Below, piece by piece: positions 23,905-30,629 of a stretch of DNA of 30,629 bases. Both the position numbers and the translations under genes were made by a program. Each line of letters opens with the position of its first letter. Position 1 is the first letter of the stretch. The notes beneath the pieces are model-generated. The model worked only from the letters and a program-made list of their open reading frames with translations. It was not told the DNA's origin and made no database searches. Origin of the DNA: UBA7185 sp964606855 (lineage in GTDB: Bacteria; Bacillota; Peptococcia; Peptococcales; Peptococcaceae); contig CAZSHM010000019.1 of NCBI GenBank assembly GCA_964606855.1, forward strand, positions 1-30,629, given 5' to 3'.

Positions 23905-24064
23905 GGCGGCGCGCAGGCTGGGCAAAATAGTTTTCAAAAAGAAGAAAAATCTCTGTACTTTTGCCGAAAACTTGCTATCATAAAATAAGAATCGGATTTC
24001 TGTTTTTTTGCCGACTGCCGGCAGGGATCCGATGATGCGCACAGCGCTGTGATAGGAGTTGCCG

Positions 24065-24850
24065 ATGAAACGAACCTGGCTCAAAACGATCCTGACCGTT
24101 TTATGTTTGCTACTGATTCTCTATTCCGGCGTCAATCTGGCGGGGATTCTGCTGGAATACCGTCAGGCCGATACGGTGTATGACACGGCGCAGACGGAGT
24201 TCCTCCAGGCGCCCGCGGAGGAGGACCAGGGGGAGCTTGCGGAAGATGCCGTCACCTGGCCCACCTTCACCATCGATTTCGCCCGGCTGCAGTCCGTCAA
24301 CGAGGAAGTATACGCCTGGATCTGGATGCACGACACGGTGGTCAACTATCCGGTGGTCCGCAGCGGCACGGACAACGACGCCTATCTGGAAGTCACCTAC
24401 GACGGCACTTACAACAGCTCCGGCAGCATCTTCATGGATTACCGAAACGCCGCGGATTTCTCCGACGTCAACACCGTCCTCTACGGGCACAATATGCGCA
24501 GCGGGAAGATGTTCGCCGTGCTGAAACGCTTCTCCAACCAGGCCTTCTACGAGAAGCACCGGGAATTCTACATCCTGACGCCGGAAGGCAACCGGCGCTA
24601 TGAGATTATCGCGGCCTTCCAGACGGACGCGCAGAGCGATGTCTATGACCGCGGTCTCACCGACGAGGCGGCACGAGCCGCCTGGCTCGACAACGTGCTG
24701 CGCAGTTCTTACATCCTGACGCAGCCGGAAGCCGGTGCGGCGGATTCGTTTGTCACCCTCTCCACCTGCGTGTCCGGAAACGATGACCGCGCACGCTTTG
24801 TAGTGATCGGGCGGTTGGCGGAAATCGGGCCGCCCTACGGAGGCGGCTAG
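24065..24850 (+). CDS. Class B sortase
   Basis: A membrane-anchored transpeptidase that cuts a C-terminal sorting signal and joins the protein to the wall or to another protein. It has 261 residues with an N-terminal membrane anchor (about 5-27) and the sortase fold from about 70. The catalytic set is H142 (LYGHNM), C235 (LSTC) and R244 (RARFVV). The IDFARLQSVNEEVYAWI and VVNYPVV blocks are typical of class B. The ATG at 24065 is chosen because TAGGAG is six bases upstream; the TTG at 24059 overlaps that spacing. No protein in the window has an obvious LPXTG or NPXTX sorting signal with a charged tail, so its substrates are elsewhere. Confidence 0.92.
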   Translation: MKRTWLKTILTVLCLLLILYSGVNLAGILLEYRQADTVYDTAQTEFLQAPAEEDQGELAEDAVTWPTFTIDFARLQSVNEEVYAWIWMHDTVVNYPVVRSGTDNDAYLEVTYDGTYNSSGSIFMDYRNAADFSDVNTVLYGHNMRSGKMFAVLKRFSNQAFYEKHREFYILTPEGNRRYEIIAAFQTDAQSDVYDRGLTDEAARAAWLDNVLRSSYILTQPEAGAADSFVTLSTCVSGNDDRARFVVIGRLAEIGPPYGGG

Positions 24851-24947
24851 ACGGCATCGTCGGCGGCAAAACCGGAATACCGTTCAACAAACAGCGACAG
24901 CCGCCGGGCTGACACGGATCCCGCGGCGGCGCAAGGAGGAACGATCG

Positions 24948-25637
24948 ATGATTTTTGGGAAAAAACCTTTACACTGGGCTCTGCCCGCTCTCCTGGCGGG
25001 CGCACTCTTTTGCCTGACAGCCTGCGGGGCCGGCGGCGGGCAGGCGGAAACGCTCTCCGCCGATCTGGAGAGCGTGGATGTTGTGATGTACGAGGAGACA
25101 CAGACTCTGGATGGCGGCGCGGTTGCGGACGTGTCCTACCCGCTTCTCTCCGCCGAGACGGAGGAGAGCGATGACGACGCGCGGCAGGTCGTGGAGAAAC
25201 TGAACGGGCAGTTCGCGGAGCGGGCGGATGCCTTCGTGGAACAGGCGCGGGAACAGGGATCGGATGGCGGATCCTGCAGTTACATCGCCAGCGTCGAGTA
25301 CAACCAGGACGGTCTGCTCTCGGTCGTGGAACTGGAAAGTTTTGGAGGATCCTATCAGAAATACGCCGCCACCTACTCCCTCTCCAGCGGCGAGAAAATG
25401 ACACTGGGGCAAGTGCTGGGCATGGACGAAGAGGAAGCGGCGCAGACGGTGGCCAAACAGTTCGACGGTGTGATTCAAACCGATCCGGACACTTTTAACG
25501 CCGACGCGCGGGAGTATGTCAGCAGCCACATCGATCAGATACAGTTCTACCGCTGCAGCGAGGGACTGGATGTCTTCTTCCAGGCGGGGGAGGTTGCTCC
25601 GAAGGAGCTGGGTGTGCTGGAAATCGTAATCCAGTAG
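24948..25637 (+). CDS. Lipoprotein with DUF3298-type domain
   Basis: An exported lipoprotein of 229 residues. The signal peptide has a basic start, a hydrophobic core and the lipobox LTAC with Cys26. The mature part begins with a Gly/Gln linker and then resembles the DUF4163/DUF3298 region found in RsiV and PdaC: VSYPLL, the central SYIASVEYNQDGLLSVV, YSLSSGEKMTLGQVL, then the C-terminal FYRCSEGLDVFFQAGEVAP. In such proteins the domain can bind lysozyme or polymer substrates; here there is no enzyme or transmembrane sigma-binding part, so the role is unknown. AGGAGG is eight bases before the ATG. It follows the sortase gene by 97 bases. Confidence 0.82.
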   Translation: MIFGKKPLHWALPALLAGALFCLTACGAGGGQAETLSADLESVDVVMYEETQTLDGGAVADVSYPLLSAETEESDDDARQVVEKLNGQFAERADAFVEQAREQGSDGGSCSYIASVEYNQDGLLSVVELESFGGSYQKYAATYSLSSGEKMTLGQVLGMDEEEAAQTVAKQFDGVIQTDPDTFNADAREYVSSHIDQIQFYRCSEGLDVFFQAGEVAPKELGVLEIVIQ

Positions 25638-25640
25638 CAG

Positions 25641-25681
25641 TGGGGCGTCCTGCGAATCGAACTTCGCAGGGCGCTTTTTTC
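25641..25681 (+). terminator. Terminator after the DUF3298 lipoprotein gene
   Basis: A 12-bp stem (25645-25656 with 25663-25674, one G-T pair) around a 6-base loop, followed by six T. Confidence 0.92.
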
Positions 25682-25862
25682 ACGGTGCGTCGCTTTTTGC
25701 CCTGTTCCGCGGCCTCCAAGACAGAAACGGGCGCCGCTCTGCCCGGATGCGTCAAGCCGGACGAAAAGCCGCTCGAAAGAACGGAAAAGGTGCTGCAGGA
25801 CGTAGGAAAAACGGGTGAGAAATCGCGCATGAAAAAATTTTTTGAATTGTGAAACTTTGCGA

Positions 25863-25891
25863 TTGACACGCTTGGGGAACGCAAGTAAACT
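25863..25891 (+). promoter_or_regulatory. Promoter of the ABC export operon
   Basis: TTGACA (25863-25868), 17 bases, TAAACT (25886-25891). The leader is about 90 bases. Confidence 0.75.
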
Positions 25892-25985
25892 GAAATTGAG
25901 CCGTTTTCGCCTCGAAGGATTTTTCGCTCCTCACGGGCGGACACAACCGGCGCGGAATCGAACTTGCTGGAGAGGAGGGGATTGT

Positions 25986-26861
25986 TTGGCCTTAATCGAA
26001 GCAAAAGATGTCGTAAAAAAATATAAAGTCGGCTCGGAGATCATCACGGCGCTGGACGGCATCAATCTGTCCATCGAGCCCGGAGAATTCGTCGCTGTTC
26101 TGGGCACGTCGGGCTGTGGAAAATCCACCCTGCTGAACATGCTCTCCGGGCTGGAGCGGCCCACCAAGGGCGATGTGATCGTCAACGGCGTGCGCATCAA
26201 TAAAGTCAGTGAAAAGAATATGTCCCGCTTCCGGGCGCGCGAGATGGGCTTTGTCTTCCAGCAATACAACCTGATTTCGTCGCTGACGGCGATTGAGAAT
26301 GTGATGCTGCCGCTGACCATTCAGGGGATCAGTAAAAAAGCGCGCATCAAGCGGAGCCGCGAGATCTTGATTCGCCTGGGACTGGGCAAACGCCTGAACA
26401 ACAAGCCCAGCCAGATGAGCGGCGGACAGCAGCAGCGGGTCAGCATCGCCCGCGCGCTTGTGGGCAATCCCAAGATCATCTTTGCGGACGAACCCACCGG
26501 CAATCTGGACAGCCACACGACCGGAGAAATTTTGGAGTTCCTGCAGGAGATCGTGCGAGAGCAGCACAAGACGCTGATTATGGTCAGCCACGACCAGGAA
26601 GTGGCGCAGTACGCGGGGCGCATCTTCCACATGCTGGACGGGCGCGTCACCGGCATCGAAGAACTGCCGCAAAACCGTGCCAAACTGAACCGGGACACCA
26701 CGGCGGAAGATCCCGCCACCGCAGAATCGCGGATCTCGGTAGAGGCGCCTGCCGGCATCGCACAGCCGGAACCTGCAGCGCGGGCAGAGGCTGTGGAGGA
26801 TCCGCCGGAGCAGATAAAGCAGGGCGAGACGAACGATACAATACAAGGGGTGAACGCGTGA
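25986..26861 (+). CDS. MacB/LolD-like ABC ATPase
   Basis: ATP-binding subunit (291 aa) of a MacB-type (mechanotransmission) transporter. Walker A is GTSGCGKS (40-47), the Q-loop FVFQQYNLI, signature MSGGQQQR, Walker B IIFADEPTGNLD and H-loop VSHD. The region after about residue 235 is an unusual Ala/Glu/Pro-rich tail absent from typical LolD-like ATPases. The start is TTG at 25986, five bases after AGGAGGGG (25973-25980); the frame remains open upstream but passes through the promoter. The next gene begins one base after its stop. Together with the two following genes it forms a complete three-part system. Confidence 0.92.
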   Translation: MALIEAKDVVKKYKVGSEIITALDGINLSIEPGEFVAVLGTSGCGKSTLLNMLSGLERPTKGDVIVNGVRINKVSEKNMSRFRAREMGFVFQQYNLISSLTAIENVMLPLTIQGISKKARIKRSREILIRLGLGKRLNNKPSQMSGGQQQRVSIARALVGNPKIIFADEPTGNLDSHTTGEILEFLQEIVREQHKTLIMVSHDQEVAQYAGRIFHMLDGRVTGIEELPQNRAKLNRDTTAEDPATAESRISVEAPAGIAQPEPAARAEAVEDPPEQIKQGETNDTIQGVNA

Positions 26862-26862
26862 C

Positions 26863-28797
26863 ATGAAACGAAAATTGGCAATGCTCTTGATCCTGCTTTT
26901 GGTCGGGATGAGTCTCTTTCCCGCGGGGACAGGATTCGCGGACACAACAAACCCGGATTTGCTCGCCGCGCAGGCGGAGACGCCGCAGGAGGAGAACGGC
27001 GGGGAGACAAACCCTCCGGAGGAACCGGACAACACCGTTTCCGGCAGCAACACCGGTCTCGGCGATACATCCAGTACCGCGTCCCAGGAGCGTGCGCGGG
27101 AGAACAATCTGTTCAACACCGGCCTGGACCCGCTGTGGTCCTTCGTGGAGCTGAAAGCGCCGGAGCAGGCGATGGTGGGGCAGTCCTTTGATGTGGAGAT
27201 CACCGTTAAAAACATGGGCACCGGCTCTGCAATGTTCCCGGAATTTCGTTTCACCGAGGAGGCCGATGGCAAGGAACTGTCCCATTTTACCGTGGTGGGC
27301 GGCGAGAACGGCGTTTATAACACGATGCTGACCGAAGTCAAGAGCGGCGAGACAAAAACCTTTACCATCACGCTGAAAGTCAACCCCGAAACCAAGGAAC
27401 TGCCAGAAGGCTCTAAGTACCGCATCAACTGCGCCATCGCCAGCTACAACTGGCAGATGGATAACGCCGGCAGCGAGAAGCGCTGGAACGCGGTGCAGAG
27501 TTTTGAGATTGAGGTGCTCTATGCCCTGACGGAGCCTTCCTTCGCGGTGGAGAATGTCGTCTTCAATCCCCGGGTGACCGCCGATACCTCTGAGACGACA
27601 GCCACCTTCACCCTGCGCAACCTCAGCGAGACGCGCGCCAACAACGTCGTCGTCACGCTGGAAGGAAGGGATATCGAGGACGAGAAGGGGCAGGGCGAGA
27701 AGAACATCGCTGTGCGCGATCTCACCAGCACGAAACAGCTCTACAATGTCTCCGGCAAGCAGGCGGTACAGGTGCAGTACCAGCTGCAGTTGAACAAAAA
27801 CCGCAAGAATAACGAGATGACGCTGACCGTTTCCTACAACGGACTGGAGACGCCGCAGGAAATCGTGCTCAACATGCCTTTTCCGCTGGTCCAGGACAAC
27901 ACCGGCAGCGGCGTTGAGCCCAAGGTCATCATCGAGCGCTACAATGTGGAGCCCGGCAAAGTCCTGGCCGGCAACTACGTGACACTGAACCTCTATGTGC
28001 GGAACACCAACAGTCTGCCGGTCAACAATGTTTCCATCCAGCTGGAAGTCCCTTCGGAGACCAGTACCGGCGGGGAAACGGTTTCCAGCGGCACCGTATT
28101 CTCCCCTGTAAACAGCAGCAACACCTTCTACATTGACAGCATCGCGGGCAGAGGAACCGCGCTCAAGACCATCAGTATGTATGTGGATCCCAACGCCACT
28201 GCCAAGACTTACACCGTGCCCGTCAATATGCAGTATGAGGGAAACGACGGAACCAAATATGAGGCCAGCGACAATGTCAACATCCCGGTCACGCAGGAGA
28301 GCAAGGTGGAAGTGATCAGCAGCAGCATCCCCACCTCCGGCAATGTGGGCGAGCCGTTCAATATCGCCATGGAATTCGTCAACGTGGGCAAAGTGAATCT
28401 GACCAACTTTAAGGTTGCGCTGGAAGGCGATATCCCCGGCAAGGACGAGAACGTCTACTACCTGGGCACCTTCAACGCCGGCGAGAGCAATGAATACACC
28501 GCCAGCATCTTTCCGGAAACCGAAGGTACGCTCTCCGGAAACGTCGTGCTGAGCTATATCGACGGAGACAACCAGGAGGCCTCTCTGCAAATCCCCTTCA
28601 GCAGCGAAATCGGTCCTGCTATCGCATACGATCCGTCAGAGGAAATGCCCGTGGAGGAGCCCAAGCCGAGTCTGCTCTCGCAGCTGAAAGATCACTGGCT
28701 GGCGATTCTGCTGGGCATCGTCGTGATTGTACAGGCGGTCATATTGATCCGAATCAAGCGAAAAGCGAAAGCGGAAGAGGAATTGATCGATGACTAA
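26863..28797 (+). CDS. Secreted membrane-anchored protein with repeated beta-sandwich (CARDB/COG1361-like) domains
   Basis: A 644-residue envelope protein. It has a signal peptide (about 1-26), a Glu/Pro/Asn-rich linker (30-75), four beta-rich repeats beginning near 85 (ELKAPEQAMVGQSFDVEI), 220 (EPSFAVENVVFNPRV), 350 (EPKVIIERYNVEPGKV) and 480 (SKVEVISSSIPTSGNV), each with the VxNxG/LxN pattern of CARDB or COG1361 domains, and a C-terminal membrane helix (about 612-633) followed by a basic KRKAKAEEE tail. It lies between the ATPase and the permease genes, overlapping the permease start by eight bases. It replaces the coiled-coil adaptor of MacA-MacB systems, so it may couple transport to an extracellular ligand. 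This is inference. Confidence 0.83.
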   Translation: MKRKLAMLLILLLVGMSLFPAGTGFADTTNPDLLAAQAETPQEENGGETNPPEEPDNTVSGSNTGLGDTSSTASQERARENNLFNTGLDPLWSFVELKAPEQAMVGQSFDVEITVKNMGTGSAMFPEFRFTEEADGKELSHFTVVGGENGVYNTMLTEVKSGETKTFTITLKVNPETKELPEGSKYRINCAIASYNWQMDNAGSEKRWNAVQSFEIEVLYALTEPSFAVENVVFNPRVTADTSETTATFTLRNLSETRANNVVVTLEGRDIEDEKGQGEKNIAVRDLTSTKQLYNVSGKQAVQVQYQLQLNKNRKNNEMTLTVSYNGLETPQEIVLNMPFPLVQDNTGSGVEPKVIIERYNVEPGKVLAGNYVTLNLYVRNTNSLPVNNVSIQLEVPSETSTGGETVSSGTVFSPVNSSNTFYIDSIAGRGTALKTISMYVDPNATAKTYTVPVNMQYEGNDGTKYEASDNVNIPVTQESKVEVISSSIPTSGNVGEPFNIAMEFVNVGKVNLTNFKVALEGDIPGKDENVYYLGTFNAGESNEYTASIFPETEGTLSGNVVLSYIDGDNQEASLQIPFSSEIGPAIAYDPSEEMPVEEPKPSLLSQLKDHWLAILLGIVVIVQAVILIRIKRKAKAEEELIDD

Positions 28798-30127
28798 AAC
28801 AGATATCATCACCATGGCCGCCAAGAATCTGATGCGGCGCAAGGCGCGCACTTTTCTCACGATGCTGGGTGTCCTGATCGGCACCACTGCCATTGTGGTG
28901 ATGGTCTCCTTGGGCATCGGACTGCAGGAGGCCCAGCAGAGTATGTACGAGCAGTGGGGCAGTCTCAACGAGATCACCGTCAACCCGAGTTACAGCCGGC
29001 CCACGGAGGATGGAGAAGAAGAGCAGAAAATCATGCCGCTGAACGACGAAGCCGTGGAATATTTCAAGACGCTGGACGGCGTCAGCGCCGTCATGCCGCG
29101 GGTCTATCTGAGCGGCGATGCCACCTGCGGCAAGATGGAAGGCTATCTCTCCCTCTATGGGGTCGACCCCGCTTTGATCGAATACGCGAACCTGAACGTG
29201 GATGTCGGGCGAACCCTCGAACCGGGGGATCGCAACGTCGTTGTCATAGGAAGCATGGCAGGCGATAACTTTTGGGATCCCAACGATCCGAGCGGTGGCT
29301 GGAATGACGAGGAGACCTACGACGAATATCTGACGCGGGTCTACGAGGAAAAAACGCTTCCCATGCTGGACAAGAAAGTCACCGTCACCATTCAGAGCTA
29401 CAGCGAGGACGGAGAAACGGAAAAGAGCAAAAAACTGTCCCTGCAGGTGGTGGGCATCACCGAAAAGGGCAAGGGGGACGCCTATTCGTCCTATGCGCCG
29501 ATCGACGTTGTGCAGAAACTGCAGCGGCAGATGCTGACCAACGAAGAACGGCACGATCCCAACCGCAATGACTACGACTCCATCGCGGTGATCACGGAGG
29601 ACGTCTCCTACACCGGCACGCTGATGGAAACGCTCACAGCCGAAGGGTACAACGCCTACTCTATCGTGGACAGCCTAGAGGGCGTGGAGGACAGCATGCT
29701 GGTTGTGGAGCTGGCGCTGGGCGGTATCGGCGGCATCACGCTCCTGGTGGCGGCCATCGGCATCATCAACACCATGGTCATGTCCATCTACGAACGCACC
29801 AAGGAGATCGCCATCATGAAAGTGATCGGCGCAACCTTTAACGATATCCGCATGATGTTTCTGGCGGAGGCAGGGATGATCGGCCTGTTCGGCGGCACAT
29901 TGGGTCTGATCTTGAGCTATGCGCTCTCCTTCGTCATCAATCAGCTGACAGGGGGCTTTATGGGCGATTACATGGGTACCGGCGAGGCTTTGTCCCTCTC
30001 GGTGATTCCTTGGTGGCTGGCCCTGTTTGCCATCCTCTTCTCCATGCTGATCGGTCTCCTGGCCGGGGTCTATCCCGCCAACCGCGCCGTCCGGCTGAGC
30101 CCTATCGAAGCGATGCGCAACAATTGA
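28790..30127 (+). CDS. MacB/FtsX-type ABC permease
   Basis: Membrane subunit (445 aa) of the export system. It has the MacB layout: one membrane helix near residues 22-44, an extracellular domain (about 45-300) and three membrane helices at the C-terminus, with the FtsX block ITLLVAAIGIINTMVMSIYERTKEIAIMKVIGA and the closing PANRAVRLSPIEAMRNN. The gene overlaps the upstream surface protein by eight bases and has a GGAAGAGGA site. No canonical downstream terminator on the + strand: the hairpin at 30187-30225 has its T-run on the other strand but could help stop it. Confidence 0.93.
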   Translation: MTKTDIITMAAKNLMRRKARTFLTMLGVLIGTTAIVVMVSLGIGLQEAQQSMYEQWGSLNEITVNPSYSRPTEDGEEEQKIMPLNDEAVEYFKTLDGVSAVMPRVYLSGDATCGKMEGYLSLYGVDPALIEYANLNVDVGRTLEPGDRNVVVIGSMAGDNFWDPNDPSGGWNDEETYDEYLTRVYEEKTLPMLDKKVTVTIQSYSEDGETEKSKKLSLQVVGITEKGKGDAYSSYAPIDVVQKLQRQMLTNEERHDPNRNDYDSIAVITEDVSYTGTLMETLTAEGYNAYSIVDSLEGVEDSMLVVELALGGIGGITLLVAAIGIINTMVMSIYERTKEIAIMKVIGATFNDIRMMFLAEAGMIGLFGGTLGLILSYALSFVINQLTGGFMGDYMGTGEALSLSVIPWWLALFAILFSMLIGLLAGVYPANRAVRLSPIEAMRNN

Positions 30128-30184
30128 TCCGGCGGGCAGAGGCAAACTCTGCCCCATCAAACTTCAGAACGCAAGAAGACATCA

Positions 30185-30224
30185 AAAAGAGAGCTCCACG
30201 CCGCGATGCGGAATGGAGCTCTCT

Positions 30225-30227
<3 letters not shown>
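30185..30227 (-). terminator. Terminator of the tRNA operon
   Basis: A 12-bp stem (30187-30198 with 30214-30225) plus inner CCGC/GCGG. On the - strand it is followed by TTTTTGAT. The stem overlaps the encoded CCA end of tRNA-Phe. Confidence 0.8.
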
Positions 30228-30300
<73 letters not shown>

Positions 30301-30305
30301 TCTTA

Positions 30306-30379
30306 CGACGCAGATGGGAATCGAACCCACGACCTCCAGCGTGACAGGCTGGCATTCTAACCATCTGAACTACTGCGCC
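30306..30379 (-). tRNA. tRNA-Asp (GTC)
   Basis: A 74-base tRNA: acceptor GGCGCAG/CTGCGTC with one G-T pair, anticodon loop CTGTCAC (GTC), GTTCGATTC T-loop, discriminator G. CCA not encoded. Confidence 0.97.
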
Positions 30380-30390
30380 AAGAAAAAGAA

Positions 30391-30464
30391 TGACATGTAG
30401 GGGATTCGAACCCCTGAATGCCAGCGTGAGAGGCTGGTGAGTTAAGCCACTTCTCCAACATGCC
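30391..30464 (-). tRNA. tRNA-Glu (CTC)
   Basis: A 74-base tRNA: acceptor GGCATGT/ACATGTC, anticodon loop CTCTCAC (CTC), GTTCGAATC T-loop, discriminator A. CCA not encoded. Three bases separate it from tRNA-Lys. Confidence 0.96.
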
Positions 30465-30467
30465 ATA

Positions 30468-30540
30468 TGCGCTATCCGCGATTCGAACGCGGGACACCTT
30501 GATTAAAAGTCAAGTGCTCTGCCACCTGAGCTAATAGCGC
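30468..30540 (-). tRNA. tRNA-Lys (TTT)
   Basis: A 73-base tRNA: acceptor GCGCTAT/ATAGCGC, anticodon loop CTTTTAA (TTT), GTTCGAATC T-loop, discriminator A. CCA not encoded. First gene of the operon. Confidence 0.97.
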
Positions 30541-30574
30541 CTTTGTAACTGAATCACGTCAGCCACATTTATAT

Positions 30575-30603
30575 ATATTACAAGCAGTCGGGCAAAAAGT
30601 CAA
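30575..30603 (-). promoter_or_regulatory. Promoter of the tRNA operon
   Basis: On the - strand, TTGACT (30598-30603), 17 bases, TAATAT (30575-30580), about 35 bases before tRNA-Lys. Confidence 0.7.
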
Positions 30604-30629
30604 GGCCCTTTTCCGGGGAAAACCACCAT

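Larger units (their letters stand above)
23468..24064. other. Intergenic region with tRNA-Ser
   Basis: The 597 bases between htrA and the sortase gene contain the htrA promoter, tRNA-Ser with terminator and promoter, and a hairpin in front of the sortase gene: ATCGGAT (23991-23997) with ATCCGAT (24027-24033) around TGCCG/CGGCA. I see no protein gene. Confidence 0.6.
25638..25985. other. Intergenic region before the ABC operon
   Basis: Contains the lipoprotein terminator and the promoter of the ABC operon. Nothing else is supported in the GC-rich stretch 25690-25850. Confidence 0.55.

Noticed and set aside
26647..28590. 647-codon open frame on the - strand
   Set aside because: It lies antisense to the ABC ATPase and surface protein genes, has no ribosome site and reads as low-complexity His/Val/Asp protein. 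It is a shadow of GC-rich coding DNA, as are the other long antisense frames (for example 6252-7799 and 11161-12672).

Overview
This window looks like part of a chromosome from a GC-rich, low-copy-repeat Firmicute of class Clostridia, probably Oscillospiraceae-like. The reasons are NrdR, a class B sortase, a DUF1659/DUF2922 pair, a LytR-CpsA-Psr protein, an HtrA protease with a cytoplasmic N-terminus, strong Shine-Dalgarno sites (GGAGG type) and near-consensus sigma-A promoters with 17-base spacers. Taxonomy is inference. Two runs of exactly 100 N (12707-12806 and 19721-19820) are assembly gaps; each interrupts a gene.

Layout. Positions 1-2700, + strand: thiC with promoter and terminator, a cluster of DnaA-box-like sites, then a membrane-targeted barnase-type RNase and its barstar inhibitor. 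Positions 2700-12700, - strand: an amidohydrolase; a probable transcription unit for a polyprenyl-phosphate sugar transferase, phosphoglucomutase and argH; and a folate unit folC-folP-folBK behind a strong promoter with a structured leader. Positions 12800-15000, + strand: a DUF554 membrane protein cut by the first gap, then a zinc-ribbon protein paired with a stand-alone ABC ATPase. Positions 15050-15511, - strand: DUF2922 and DUF1659 small proteins. Positions 16125-20485, + strand: a ComK-like protein, dut, nrdR, an uncharacterised protein overlapping nrdR, an LCP-family enzyme whose C-terminal 14-residue repeat array is broken by the second gap, and a DUF3775 protein. Positions 20749-23835, - strand: AI-2E transporter, HtrA and tRNA-Ser. 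Positions 24065-30127, + strand: sortase B, a DUF3298-type lipoprotein, and a three-gene operon of MacB-like ATPase, beta-domain surface protein and MacB-like permease. The right end carries a - strand tRNA operon, Lys-Glu-Asp-Phe, with promoter and terminator.

Functional themes are cofactor synthesis (thiamin pyrimidine, folate), dNTP pool control (dut, nrdR), and the cell envelope (sugar transferase, LCP, sortase, HtrA, ABC export). The observations most worth following are the helically spaced DnaA-box array with no dnaA/dnaN beside it (1571-1663), the barnase/barstar pair, the ComK-like gene next to an AT-rich island, and the LCP repeat array, where the true gap length can be predicted to be 29+42n bases. 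I did not see a clear-cut new defence or mobile system; no CRISPR array, transposase, integrase or phage gene is visible.
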